Shown: piece by piece, positions 51,509-61,416 of the stretch
Position numbering within the stretch: position 1 is the stretch's first letter
How the letters are laid out: each line of letters starts with the position of its first letter
Origin: Gracilaria vermiculophylla
Taxonomy: Eukaryota > Rhodophyta > Florideophyceae > Gracilariales > Gracilariaceae
Length of the DNA stretch: 64,000 nt
NCBI GenBank assembly: GCA_019155205.2
Contig: JAHNZQ020003149.1
Span: forward strand, 423,070 to 487,069
Reading direction: 5' to 3'
Made by a program: the position numbers and the translations under genes
The notes under the pieces: generated by a model
Database searches by the model: none
Seen by the model: only the letters and a program-made list of their open reading frames with translations
Told to the model about the DNA's origin: nothing

Positions 51509-52852
51509 TTATACTTGCATTTTCCCATCGTCGCCAAAGCCTTCCGGTATTTCACCCAGTCTACCTTCCCACGCGGCTTTGCGTCCTTCAATCTCTTGCT
51601 CAACTTCGTATCTTTCTAAGTCCCACACAGATACAGTCCGCTTGTGGAATGCCTCTTCTTGCAAATCTTGAATGTCCTTATCCTCCATGTCGTATATTTT
51701 TCGGGCAACTGCCTCTGATTCTTCCCCAATCTTCGATAATTTCAAGACAAAGCTTTCATCGACATTTCCAAACTCCTCAATGAGTTTTCGTAGTGCAACC
51801 ACAAATTTCTTCCCATCAACAGCGATACCATCCGTAGCAGTCCCATCTATTAGCGTGACAGAACCTCGAGACTGGAAGCTTTCCATCAACATCTTGGACC
51901 TTGCTTCTGCATCCTCAGTTCGCAACAGCGCGCGAATCAATCGAACTTCAGGATCAAGTTGGACGTCCTTCATAGACTGTGCATGATTGAGAGCCATAGA
52001 CAAGACATCAACCGCTTGTTTTGCATTGGCTTTCTTCGCCTGCTCAAGATTCGCCTGCAACAAAAGAATGAAAGCGTCATCTAGTTTTCCTTTTCGTGCA
52101 AGTGTACTGATTTCCTTTCTCATGGCTGTAGGATCTCCAGCCGAGAGGACGGCCTTAGCGCTTTCCGTAGCTGCTTTGATTCGCTCGTTCATGATGAGAG
52201 ATATGACATCTCGCATGTCGGTGAGCGCTTCAGCATCAGAATCTTTTGAGGAAATACGTTCATTCAATCTTTCCAATAGACGCAAGTCTATTCGCGGATA
52301 CGCAGCTTCGACAGAGATCTTCAGTGTCTGAGGGTTTTCTAAATCCCTTGCTTTTACAATTTCATTGATAAGTTGGTCATATGTGGCAACAGCAATGTCT
52401 TCCTTGGTGCTAGCGTCTATTTTAGCGTTCGGAGATTCATTCATGGAAGCTTCCACCTCATCTGAGGGAATAGAATCGAGTAACTTTTTCATAACTTCTG
52501 TGATTGCATTTTGCAAGATACGAAGAGTATCACGTTCTTCCAAATCAGCAGATGAATTGATCTTATTCTCTAGAAATCGGTAAAACTCCTCATCAAGCTG
52601 CTCAATATTGTTCTGCACTATTGCTGGCAACTTTGATGGGTCCGAAAAGCGCATCTCCGCCAAGAGAATTTCGTGGTCATTGCTGTCTACATTCTTCTGT
52701 CCAAATCCCTCGGGCATTCCAACTAGCTGAGCGCGTGGCAATAGACGAGAACGGGCATAATCCACGCATCTGGGACGGAATGAAGTGAAGTTTGGTGTGA
52801 AGGCTGACGAATCAGCGATGAAAGGTTTGAGGGGAATGCCGGTGAAGGCCAT
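51509..52852 (-). CDS. Conserved-looking plastid-type protein, helical, unknown function
   Basis: The product is 447 aa from an ATG at 52852. The first 40 or so residues (MAFTGIPLKPFIADSSAFTP...SFRPRC) are hydroxylated and basic, like a transit peptide. The sequence PEGFG occurs twice, near residue 47 (VGMPEGFGQKN) and near the C-terminus (GEIPEGFGDDG). The body is mainly charged helices, with a segment resembling TPR-like pairs (MRKEISTLARKGKLDDAFIL, LLQANLEQAKKANAKQAVDV). No catalytic motif is visible. I cannot name the family. Plastid localisation is inferred from the N-terminus only. Confidence 0.7.
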   Translation of the reverse strand: MAFTGIPLKPFIADSSAFTPNFTSFRPRCVDYARSRLLPRAQLVGMPEGFGQKNVDSNDHEILLAEMRFSDPSKLPAIVQNNIEQLDEEFYRFLENKINSSADLEERDTLRILQNAITEVMKKLLDSIPSDEVEASMNESPNAKIDASTKEDIAVATYDQLINEIVKARDLENPQTLKISVEAAYPRIDLRLLERLNERISSKDSDAEALTDMRDVISLIMNERIKAATESAKAVLSAGDPTAMRKEISTLARKGKLDDAFILLLQANLEQAKKANAKQAVDVLSMALNHAQSMKDVQLDPEVRLIRALLRTEDAEARSKMLMESFQSRGSVTLIDGTATDGIAVDGKKFVVALRKLIEEFGNVDESFVLKLSKIGEESEAVARKIYDMEDKDIQDLQEEAFHKRTVSVWDLERYEVEQEIEGRKAAWEGRLGEIPEGFGDDGKMQV

Positions 52853-52879
52853 GTGGCTTTGATTTCGAATAGTTGCTCC

Positions 52880-53257
52880 TTATAGAGTAGTTACGTCTGA
52901 ATGAATCTCTCGCAGAGATACAACTGAATACGATTCCGGAAACTCGCTTGTTTGAGATGAAGGAGCGGAGGTTGAGCTCCCCGTGCCAATGTGAGCAGAA
53001 GATGAACGAGCTGAAAGAGCTGTAATTGGAGCAGAGGCACAATGCGTAGGCTGCCAAGCATATGGATGAGGCTGATACGTGTAAGAAATGGGTTGGCCTA
53101 ATTTGACTTGGTCAGATAAGCGACCGGGATTATTTGCACAATGTTCAAAATATACGCCCTGATTTGCAGTTTTCACGATCACATTGCACCCCGTCGCTCC
53201 GATTGAGAGACAGCGGTGTTGAGTCACAAAGGGCTTTAGTCCAGAGAGCCATTAAAT
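52880..53257 (-). CDS. Possible exon or small gene, no ATG
   Basis: An open frame of about 125 codons on the minus strand ends 28 bp before the start codon of the gene at 52852. It has no in-frame ATG at its 5' end (the first usable codon is GTG at 53227). Its first 65 residues look protein-like, for example GATGCNVIVKTANQGVYFEH and QVKLGQPISYTYQPHPYAW, and could be a small beta-barrel domain. The end is Ser-rich. It might be the last exon of a gene whose first exon lies upstream, within the ProRS promoter region. I did not find a clean splice partner. Its chance of being real is moderate to low. Confidence 0.3.
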
Positions 53258-53449
53258 GTTCGGCTCCTTAAACCCTCCGTGGTCCAGTAAGGCAATCATC
53301 CCCGTTTTTACCACCGCCGCTCAAGCCGAAAGTTAGCAGTCGGATTTCTTCTCACCACCGAAATAGATCGACATCTTTCTGGACTCTCGCAAGTACTTAT
53401 TCCTCGGTAGCGATCCAGTAACAACACCCAAGCATTCTCAGTCTTGTGG

Positions 53450-55177
53450 ATGACAAAGCAATCCCCGTCCGATATGGCAACTGCAGAGGAAGCTATGTTA
53501 GGCCTCAACGTCTCAGAAAAACACGTTGAAGAGCCTGACATTCAGGCGCAGCGCAAGGCGGCCAAGGAGCAGAAGAAAGCGGCCAAAGCCGCGAAGGCAG
53601 CAGAGAAACAAAAAAAGAAAGAAAAAACTGCAGCTGGCGTTAAAGGATCTAATCGAGATGGGATGGAAGTTTCCAAGTCGGAGGATTTTGGTGCATGGTT
53701 TTCCCAGCTTGTTACAAAGACCGAAATGATTGAGTTCTATGATATCTCTGGCTGCTACATTCTCCGCCCATGGAGTTTTGCAATGTGGGACACCATCCAC
53801 CAATACTTCGACTCTGAAATCAAGAAGCTCGGTGTGCAAAACGCTTATTTTCCGTTGTTTGTGTCAGAGAAACGATTGACAACAGAAGAGGATCACATAG
53901 AAGGATTTGCTGCGGAAGTGGCCTGGGTTACGCGCAGTGGGAAAAGTGAGCTTGAAGAACCGATCGCTGTTCGCCCTACTTCGGAGACAATAATGTACCC
54001 GGCTTACGCCAAGTGGATCAGAAGTCATAGAGACCTTCCACTTAAGCTCAACCAATGGTCAAACGTTGTTCGTTGGGAATTCAAGTATCCTACCCCGTTC
54101 ATCCGTTCCAGAGAGTTCTTGTGGCAAGAGGGCCATACTGCATTTGCATCGAAAGAAGAGGCTGATGTTGAGGTTTTACAGATCCTCGATTTGTACCGTT
54201 CGGTGTACGAAGATTTACTCGCTGTCCCAGTCATCAAAGGAAAGAAATCTGAGAAGGAGAAGTTTGCTGGTGGTCTATACACCACCACCATAGAAGGATT
54301 CATACCGTCAAACGGGCGTGCTATTCAGGCTGCAACTAGTCATTGCCTTGGACAAAACTTTTCCAAAATGTTCAAAATCGAGTTTGAAGCTGGTGATAAC
54401 AAGAAGCAGTTTGTTTGGCAGAATTCATGGGGTCTCACTACGCGTTCCATTGGAGTTATGGCAATGGTTCACGGAGATGATAAGGGTCTTGTGCTCCCGC
54501 CGCGTATAGCACCAGTCCAGGTAGTAATTGTACCCATTCTACGCAAGGGTGTGGAACAGATGGTACAAGATGCGGCTAATGGCCTTGCGGATGAGCTCAA
54601 AGCAGCTGGCATTCGAGTTAAGGCCGATCTAAGGGATGATAAGAACCCAGGGTGGAAGTTCAACTATTGGGAATTGAAGGGGGTGCCGTTACGTCTTGAA
54701 CTCGGACCGCGTGACATTGAAGCTGGGAAAGTTATTGGTAGCAGACGTGCTGACGGTGAGAAACTCACTTTCGAAAGAGATGGAATATGTGAAAGTGTGA
54801 AAACTGCATTGGAAGACCTCCACACATCTATTTTCAATACAGCACGTGCTGCTCGTGACGAGAAAGTTGCGAAGGTAATGAAATGGGAAGATTTTATACC
54901 TACCCTTGACAATCGAACAATGGTGCTTGCGCCATGGTGCGAAGGAACCGAATGTGAGGAAGACGTCAAGGAGAGAAGTGGTCAAGAAAGTCAACAAAGG
55001 TTAGACCAAGAAGGGGAAGTGGACAAACGGGCATTGTCCGGCTCGGCAAAGACGCTCTGTATTCCATTTGAAGAAGAGATTACAAAACTTGGTTTTGAGA
55101 AAATGCCGGATGGCTGCAATTGCTTTGCTTGTGGACAAAAGGCAGTTTCGTACACGTTGTGGGGCCGAAGCTACTAA
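53450..55177 (+). CDS. Prolyl-tRNA synthetase, eukaryotic/archaeal type
   Basis: From the ATG at 53450 the product is 575 aa; an ATG at 53474 (MATAEEAMLG) is equally plausible, and the frame before 53450 has only TTG. A Lys/Ala-rich helix (about 30-60) precedes the class II core: DISGCYILRPWSFAMWD (motif 1), RWEFKYPTPFIRSREFLWQEGH (motif 2) and GLTTRSIGVMAMVHGDDKGLVLPP (motif 3). The anticodon-binding domain and the C-terminal zinc-binding extension (DGCNCFACGQKAVSYTLWGRSY) follow, the latter with a C-terminal Tyr that reaches into the active site in this type. There is no INS editing domain. The enzyme charges tRNA-Pro, probably in the cytosol, since no targeting peptide is evident. Confidence 0.96.
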   Translation: MTKQSPSDMATAEEAMLGLNVSEKHVEEPDIQAQRKAAKEQKKAAKAAKAAEKQKKKEKTAAGVKGSNRDGMEVSKSEDFGAWFSQLVTKTEMIEFYDISGCYILRPWSFAMWDTIHQYFDSEIKKLGVQNAYFPLFVSEKRLTTEEDHIEGFAAEVAWVTRSGKSELEEPIAVRPTSETIMYPAYAKWIRSHRDLPLKLNQWSNVVRWEFKYPTPFIRSREFLWQEGHTAFASKEEADVEVLQILDLYRSVYEDLLAVPVIKGKKSEKEKFAGGLYTTTIEGFIPSNGRAIQAATSHCLGQNFSKMFKIEFEAGDNKKQFVWQNSWGLTTRSIGVMAMVHGDDKGLVLPPRIAPVQVVIVPILRKGVEQMVQDAANGLADELKAAGIRVKADLRDDKNPGWKFNYWELKGVPLRLELGPRDIEAGKVIGSRRADGEKLTFERDGICESVKTALEDLHTSIFNTARAARDEKVAKVMKWEDFIPTLDNRTMVLAPWCEGTECEEDVKERSGQESQQRLDQEGEVDKRALSGSAKTLCIPFEEEITKLGFEKMPDGCNCFACGQKAVSYTLWGRSY

Positions 55178-55733
55178 CGAAGATCTAACAGCGCTCTGTA
55201 ATATGTCAAGAATCCATCAAATCCTCACGGACTTGGGCGAAGAGCAAGGCGAAAGATAGAGTTGTACTTTTCAAAAGCCCCTTCTGCTATTTCTTCTAAA
55301 CTTAACCGATTCTACATCTTCTTGTCTCCCGTACTGCTTTATGGAGGAAACCCGTTAGAAAGATCGTTTCTCAAATACCGCTCTTGTGTCACAGTACCAT
55401 CAATAACTCTAGTTCGCTAAGTAGTTCACTCTGGTACGGGTTTTTTTTTCACTTGGGTGAGTGAGAGAAGCAAACGCGAAGGTTAATTTGCTAATACTTT
55501 TTAATCCCAAATAACTCATACGTTTACAATACTTCGTGTCGGCTTCGTGCGAAGCAAATTAATCTGAAAACTGTTCCATAATTTCTAGGCTTCCGTCTTG
55601 TCTGCTTTGCATCCGCTTTGTATCTCCGACGAGTAAAGATATCGGTTTTGTAGAGGACTCCTCAGTACTGAAAATTGAACGCCTGGAACAGGTCTTCTAA
55701 TTTAGGAAGTCACATGCCTCGTTATTTAACGCA
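55178..55733. other. Intergenic, no gene recognised
   Basis: AT-rich spacer between ProRS and the GFA-family gene. Confidence 0.5.
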
Positions 55734-56198
55734 ATGCCCAAACATCAACTGCACTGGAACGAATCTAAAGGCCGCCTTTTCATGAAATGCGTTGGAGATC
55801 AAGAAGCTGCAGCTCCGCCATCGTGCCCTGATATCGTAAAGGGTACTTGCCATTGTCAGAGAGTGACGTTCACAGTTGAGATAGCCCCAGCCCCGTTAAA
55901 GGCTGTTGATTGCAACTGTAGTGTTTGTGCAATGAAAGGATATCTTCACTTGATCGTTCCCAGAGATCGGGTATCGATCTCTGAACAAGCACTGAGCAAC
56001 ACTACGACGTACTCCTTCAATACGGAAGTGGCGAAACATACATTCTGCAAACACTGCGGTGTACAGGCATTCTACACTCCAAGGAGCAACCCAGATTGCA
56101 TTGATATCAACGTCCGATGTCTTCAACTAGGAGATCTCGATGTTCCAATTGAAGAATTAGATGGGCGAAACTTCACGGGGTCATTGGAGGTACAGTAA
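55734..56198 (+). CDS. GFA/CENP-V family zinc-binding protein
   Basis: The product is 154 aa. The beta-tent fold of glutathione-dependent formaldehyde-activating (GFA) proteins is indicated by its cysteine order: GTCHCQRVTF (C-x-C), DCNCSVCAMKGYLHL (C-x2-C) and HTFCKHCGVQAFY (C-x2-C). TYSFNTEVAKHTFC is the usual lead-in to the last pair. Such proteins bind structural and catalytic Zn. Bacterial GFA speeds up S-hydroxymethylglutathione formation; animal CENP-V proteins have other roles. The substrate here is unknown. An extra N-terminal 35 residues precede the domain. Confidence 0.88.
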   Translation: MPKHQLHWNESKGRLFMKCVGDQEAAAPPSCPDIVKGTCHCQRVTFTVEIAPAPLKAVDCNCSVCAMKGYLHLIVPRDRVSISEQALSNTTTYSFNTEVAKHTFCKHCGVQAFYTPRSNPDCIDINVRCLQLGDLDVPIEELDGRNFTGSLEVQ

Positions 56199-56279
56199 TA
56201 GACCCAGGTGAAGTGGATACCTGATCTTCATTTTGCTTTCATCATCAACTGCACTACAGCGTTCCGACACCAAAGGGAA

Positions 56280-56287
56280 TATATAAA
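56280..56287 (+). promoter_or_regulatory. TATA box upstream of a possible micro-gene
   Basis: TATATAAA lies 41 bp before an ATG that is followed at once by a consensus splice donor (see 56329-56450). Confidence 0.45.
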
Positions 56288-56328
56288 CTATGGCTCCCTT
56301 TCCGCAGCAAGGATAACAGTCGTTCAAA

Positions 56329-56450
56329 ATGCCCGTAAGTACCTTTCTGACGGAATGGGAACGGCATTCTTCTAGATTCATTTTCTGTGACCCCCTTTCA
56401 AACACTTTCGAACGAAACAGAAACTCGGGATATTAACATCAAAGCTATAA
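56329..56450 (+). CDS. Possible two-exon micro-gene of 11 codons, or start of a larger spliced gene
   Basis: ATGCCC at 56329-56334 is followed by GTAAGT. An acceptor (GAAACAG) at 56420 joins ten codons ending in TAA at 56448-56450. The layout of TATA box, short leader, ATG, one codon and then an intron recalls many ribosomal-protein genes whose first exon is tiny. The short product makes a different acceptor, or a chance arrangement, as likely. I saw no longer downstream exon on this strand before the convergent gene at 56640. Confidence 0.2.
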
Positions 56451-56639
56451 TGAGGAGAAAAAGGTTATCTGAAGCTCCTGTATATCACGTGAAACAAGGC
56501 AATCAAGAGACCTTGTTTTTAATCGAATACTGAGTGAAAACGTTTCTCTACCGAGAATTCAGACAGCTTCAGGACAACTTCGGGTACTTTTATCAGGTCA
56601 ATAACCGAACACAAAAACGAATCGGAAAGATTAAAGCAC

Positions 56640-58157
56640 CTACAAACTAGTGCGCCTGTTAATATTGCCGCGTTGCAAAATTGTAGCACAGTCAGCATTT
56701 GTTAGAAAAGGCCTGAACTGAGTTTCAGCAACGGCCAAGGAACTTGCGTCCGGTATCGGATCCACCGTACGCCTCAGAAATGATGGCGCAGGTAACGTTG
56801 ATATCCCAGGGCTGTTTTGAACATTCCGTTCAATATTCTTGACGAAATTGCTCATGGACTTGGGACGGAGCTTTGTGATAGCATCAGCTTCCCTTTCTGC
56901 GGGGGCGCAAGCAACCCGGAAAGACATAATCACGGCATTCGTTTGGTCCTTGAGTGTGTTCTCTGAATCTTCGGCAAAGGCGAAAAATCTTCGAGTCTGT
57001 TGAGAAACTTGCTGCTGGAAGGAATGTGAGTCATTTTGAGGATGTCGAGAAGAGGAGGGAGCATTTCCAGGAATACTCGGCGCGTCTTTTTTAGGCCTGT
57101 TTTGCATGGAGTTAACCTCATTCCGGAATGCCTCCAACGCAAGTTTTCGTTTTAAAAGAGTCTGATGAATGGCGTGGCTCTCATGACAAAGATGGTCAAA
57201 GTAATTGGCGCAGAATTGGGAAAGATTCTTGAAAGGACGGAGGGCTGCATCTCGCAGGCGCGTGGGGGTTGCAGCCGTAGGGGAAAAAAATCCAAGTCTA
57301 TCTCTTTGAGTTATAAGAAACCATCTGAAACGAGTGTTTTCTTCAATCATGAAGTCAAAACATTGTAACAACATTAGCATATGTTGAGAGCGTGCATTGT
57401 GAATATCAAAAGCTGGTATCGAGCCAGTTGGTGTGGCAAACGGGGATGTCATTGGTGCAAGCGGAGTGCGAGTGCGTGTTGAACTCAGGCGCACGGCTGT
57501 TGGTGAGGCAGATGGGTAAAGACTGAAATTCAAAGGTGGTGGGACACTTCTTGCATGCCTTAAGGGTTGAACTTCTTCAACCTGCCGCGTTTGCGACAGT
57601 CGGATTTGGAGCTGTTGTTGGCGTTGAAGCTGTAGAAGCTGCTGTCGCTGTTGAAGCTGTTGTTGCTGTTGATGCTGCCGCGGCTGAAAGTGCGACTGAC
57701 GCTTTTGCGATGGACACTGCTGTGATTGACTCTGCTTGGTTTGCTGCTGCCCGGCTTGCTGCTGCTCGGAATGCTGCTGTTCGGGTTGCCGCTGCTCGGA
57801 GAGCTGCGGCGTGGACTGCGGCTGATTGGATTGCGGCTGCTTGGATTGCTGCTGCTGCAATTGTCGCTGCTGTGCTTGACTCTGGGGCTGTTGAAGCTGT
57901 TGCTGCTGAAGCTGCTGTTGTGGAGGCCGTTGTGGAAGAGGAATTACTCGAGGGTAACGTGATGGAATGATATTTTGTGGCTCGACAAGAAGTATTGCAG
58001 CAGCGACGCAAAGATCGGCAGCGATTTTGCGAGATTCATCAATGCCGAGTTGTCTCACCTGCAGCATCGCATGGCAGCGTTGAACAAGGGTGTTGACTGT
58101 TTGCCGGCCAGTAGGAAGACAGATGAAATGAAGAGAAGTAGGATGGGGGCTAGCCAT
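56640..58157 (-). CDS. Glutamine-rich protein, unknown function
   Basis: From the ATG at 58157 (MASPHPTSLHF) the product is 505 aa. Residues 1-60 are a possible folded domain (TVNTLVQRCHAMLQVRQL, then KIAADLCVAAAILLVEPQN). A Gln-rich tract runs from about 75 to 195, with Pro, Ser and Glu. A predicted helical region follows at about 250-345 (HMLMLLQCFDFMIEENTRFRW, FCANYFDHLCHESHAIH), then a Ser-rich tail. The Gln-rich design suits a transcriptional regulator or Mediator-like subunit, but I see no DNA-binding motif, so the role is not assigned. The long open frames on the opposite strand (57536-57970) are shadows of the Gln codons. Confidence 0.65.
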   Translation of the reverse strand: MASPHPTSLHFICLPTGRQTVNTLVQRCHAMLQVRQLGIDESRKIAADLCVAAAILLVEPQNIIPSRYPRVIPLPQRPPQQQLQQQQLQQPQSQAQQRQLQQQQSKQPQSNQPQSTPQLSEQRQPEQQHSEQQQAGQQQTKQSQSQQCPSQKRQSHFQPRQHQQQQQLQQRQQLLQLQRQQQLQIRLSQTRQVEEVQPLRHARSVPPPLNFSLYPSASPTAVRLSSTRTRTPLAPMTSPFATPTGSIPAFDIHNARSQHMLMLLQCFDFMIEENTRFRWFLITQRDRLGFFSPTAATPTRLRDAALRPFKNLSQFCANYFDHLCHESHAIHQTLLKRKLALEAFRNEVNSMQNRPKKDAPSIPGNAPSSSRHPQNDSHSFQQQVSQQTRRFFAFAEDSENTLKDQTNAVIMSFRVACAPAEREADAITKLRPKSMSNFVKNIERNVQNSPGISTLPAPSFLRRTVDPIPDASSLAVAETQFRPFLTNADCATILQRGNINRRTSL

Positions 58158-59452
58158 TTTGGCAAGTGCCCGTGCTGCGGTGAACAATGGAGAGGTGAAG
58201 GAGCTGGTTGGAGGGGGAACGTGGGTTTTATAGGGGAAAGACACGGCGACTGACAGAAACGGGGATGGACGAAGGCTGTCATTTGCACGGCGAGGAGACG
58301 AAGTGGTTGTTGGCGGATGGAGATTCGGCTTGACGGCGCAGATGGAGAGATGATTGTGAATGGCGTGGTGGGGGACGTGAGGTACGGGGTGAGATTGAGC
58401 TTCGGTGTATACAGCCGTGGCCTCACCACACTGCTACTGCTGACGTTTCATCTCCGTGGGCACTGGTGCAAAGATATGCCGACGCTACTGGGGTAATTGT
58501 CAGACTGAGACACCCGTGTGGCAGATAGATCGAGACGAGTGCTGCAGTGCGATGCTCGGCACGCTGTCGGCCCGACACGCGAGTGGCATGTGTTGCGTAC
58601 GTGGCGCGCCGGATCTATACTCCGAGTCTTCAACAACAACCATGAGTGTTGCATTGCATGCGCCGGCAGAAAGACCATCAGTTCGGAGCGGCGGTGGCGG
58701 GAAAAAACTAAAGGCTAACGCCACGGCGCCACCAAATAACTCTGCCAACCACAAGCTCTGCTCTCAAGACTGCCGCATTGCGCTCGATGGTTACACGCGG
58801 CACCGTCGAAATGGTCCTGGCCACGGTTCCATCTCGCCGCATCGACTATCGATTGCCACGAATTTGTGACGAGCAAATCCATCTCGTCGTCTGACCAACA
58901 CATTGAACTTGGCTGCGCTGGAAGCGCAATAATTGCTACCACTGCGCTGCCCGGATTGGAAAGAACGTGCCGTACCGAATCCGGCTGTTTTCTGTAAGAC
59001 GATAACCATCAGTTTTCGTAACGGCGCATTCCAGGTCTCGACGGACCCATGTGTTTCAGCTCACTGCTGATAGGCGGGTCGTGCGCAGCGCTGTGAAACA
59101 CCGAGTCACAGGGGTATTTTATTCTATCCTAGTTTTTCCAATTCCAGTCAATCTCAAATGGCCATACAAATGGCAATTCAACGTGCACGTTCCATCACGA
59201 CTGATTCCCCACACTCATGGTTCATGAACGAACCTAATTTTTACAATGCTTGCCTTTGGAGAAGTAGCATCAGCCCATGTTCTTCACCTGGTTCGAAAAC
59301 TTATACGTTAAGACCCAAGTTCACGTCAAAAGCACAAAACACAAGGCAAAAGCAAAGCATCTACACATTATACATCTAGCCCAACAAAAGCAGTGCAACA
59401 AGGATTTAAATAGGCAGGCTCATCAATGTCACAGTAGCTACACATTCACTCC
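58158..59452. other. Intergenic; possible short gene near 58642
   Basis: An ATG at 58642 with a favourable leader (CAACAACAACCATGAG) opens 75 codons rich in Gly, Ser and Arg (to 58869). No family is recognised and it could be a first exon. The rest is unassigned. AT content rises from about 59100. Confidence 0.35.
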
Positions 59453-60679
59453 TCATCGGCGTCTCGATGTAGTAAATGTAAGAATATCGTCATCTGAGCT
59501 AAACGAAGATGTAGTGGTGGAGGTGGAGCTCGACGACGAAGAGCTGCTGCCTTCACTGTCATACTCTTCGTCGTCCTCAAACTCGCCATGCGTCACTCTC
59601 TCTCGGTGAATATTGGCTTCCCTTCGGGACTTGAATCGAAGCCCACAGTCCCTACACCTCTCACCTTGCGGACATTTCAACAGATGCTTTTGAAGCTTGA
59701 CGCGGCAGTTGTACATTCTGCCGCAGAAATCGCAACCGCATAGCTTTCCATGCTCATGCTTCAGGTGGTGAAGAAGTTCCTTATCCGAATATATTCCAAG
59801 GTCTTCATCACATTCCACAGACGGGCAATCGCGACGATGCCACATATCCAGGTGGTCTTGGTATTCGCCGGCGTTGGAAAACCGCCTGTCCTTGCACCGG
59901 TCATAATTGCATACAGGTTGGCAATCATGAGAACTGAACTGGCGCCCATGCATCCTCTTGCAAAGTTGACACACGACATGCATTTTCGTGCCACTCACTG
60001 CAAGCGCTCGCGCTTCTCGCATCTTGTCTGTTTTCCGCTTCATGAACTCAACGTTGAGTGCCACCCCGCGGTCAAAAAGTTTGACCTTCGCCGCGAAAAT
60101 ACTCCTCCACATCTGAGGATGTGGCAGACGATTGCCCTTGTAGCGGCGGAAGTTTCTTGCCATCCACTTGTGCAACATGTTGTTGTAGAAGTGAACGGTG
60201 TCCTTGTGCGACATGTATATCGTGACATCCCTTGACCGAACGCCCTCGGCAAACTGCAAAGAGGCAAGCAAGCCGTGCAATATGGACTTGTCGTTGTTCT
60301 GCTGCGGGTCGGGAACAGGTTCGGCTATGCGGGCATGTGGCTCATCACAAACGATTCCATACCCGCATATAGATTCCTTATGAACGGATGAACATATCGC
60401 ATCTGTGTAGATTTCGATACTTCCTTCGTTTGACGGATGTAAATGAGGAAGATTCCCGTGAGCCGGGTCCATGTGGTGGTGATGATGATGGTCATTATGG
60501 CCATGATGGCCATGATGGCCATGATGGTCATGGTTGTGGTGGGGGTCAGCGTGGTCATGGGCATGGCGGTGCCGATGGCGGTGATTGTGTGTACGGCGGT
60601 GGCGGTGACGGTGGCGGTGGCGTGGACGATGCTGCTGTTGTTCGTTGGCGTCACCGGAGCCTTTGGCGGTGGTAACCAT
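59453..60679 (-). CDS. His-rich protein with degenerate RNase H fold and C2H2 zinc fingers
   Basis: From the ATG at 60679 the product is 408 aa. Residues about 15-75 consist mostly of His with Arg, Asp, Asn and Gly, a likely metal-binding or phase-separating tract. Residues 84-240 resemble RNase H: IEIYTDAICSS with CGYGIVCDEP, then ILHGLLASLQFAEGV, TIYMSHKDTVHFYN and VEFMKRKTDKMREARALA. The first Asp (YTD) is present, but the expected Glu, second Asp and last acidic residue seem replaced, so nuclease activity is doubtful. C2H2-type fingers follow, with Cys/His groups around CNYDRCKDRRFSNAGEY, CPSVECDEDLG, CDFCGRMYNC and CRDCGLRFKSRREANIH. The end is Ser/Asp-rich. I know no family with this order. 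Confidence 0.65.
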   Translation of the reverse strand: MVTTAKGSGDANEQQQHRPRHRHRHRHRRTHNHRHRHRHAHDHADPHHNHDHHGHHGHHGHNDHHHHHHMDPAHGNLPHLHPSNEGSIEIYTDAICSSVHKESICGYGIVCDEPHARIAEPVPDPQQNNDKSILHGLLASLQFAEGVRSRDVTIYMSHKDTVHFYNNMLHKWMARNFRRYKGNRLPHPQMWRSIFAAKVKLFDRGVALNVEFMKRKTDKMREARALAVSGTKMHVVCQLCKRMHGRQFSSHDCQPVCNYDRCKDRRFSNAGEYQDHLDMWHRRDCPSVECDEDLGIYSDKELLHHLKHEHGKLCGCDFCGRMYNCRVKLQKHLLKCPQGERCRDCGLRFKSRREANIHRERVTHGEFEDDEEYDSEGSSSSSSSSTSTTTSSFSSDDDILTFTTSRRR

Positions 60680-61416
60680 TTTGCAGCGGCGGGGTGGAGG
60701 CACTACTGACCACGGTTTAGAGGAATTGGTGGCTTGAATAGAGGCACAAAGAAGTCGAGGAGGCGGGGAAGTGAGAGAGAATCAAACGCGGCAACGTGAG
60801 TGATGTCGAGTGCGATGGCGGGAGGGGTGCGGGAGACGGGCAGCGGTTGGGGAGGGCGGGGGAGCGCAATAGTGACTTTATGAGAGCGAATCAGAGGGGG
60901 TGCACACGAGGTGCTGGCGCTGGCACATGTGACGACAAGTGCTTTGCTGTGGCGGCGCAACGCGTCGGCGCGACCATCGCGGCGAGGCGGCGCATCCGGG
61001 GCTATCTAGCGATACAAATGCAGAGTATCCCCAACATCGACAATCGCGGCGCGTGGCGGTGGCGTGTCAAAGCCGTGGTTGGCTGACGTCTTGCACTTGA
61101 ACGGGCCACCCCTGGGGATATCCGGCTACTGTGGTGACAGCCGGCTGGGGAGTATCGTCGAAATAGCGGCGTGCCAACGTGCTGTCGTTGCTTGCGTCGT
61201 GTAAAAACTTGTCTTAGCGTTTGTGCACACGTGGCACAAAACCCTCCGATGCCAACTCCGGCCCTCCCCTTCGCCCGACCAAAATATCAATGCAGTCCAC
61301 CGGAACGAGTCCACCGCCGCGTCGCGCAAGCTGTGGATGCCCCGTAGCGCGCCCCTCCGCCATCTGATGACGACCGCCTCCTTTTCGCGCCACGCCCCAA
61401 GCGCCACTGCTTTCCA
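60680..61416. other. Divergent promoter region, no gene recognised
   Basis: Moderate GC content, between the His-rich protein gene (minus) and FANCL (plus). The frames are short or overlap FANCL on the other strand. Confidence 0.5.

Noticed and set aside
57536..57970. Ala/Val-rich and Ser/Thr/Ala-rich frames at 57.5-58.0 kb
   Set aside because: Translations of CAG/CTG-type Gln codons of the Q-rich gene in other frames.
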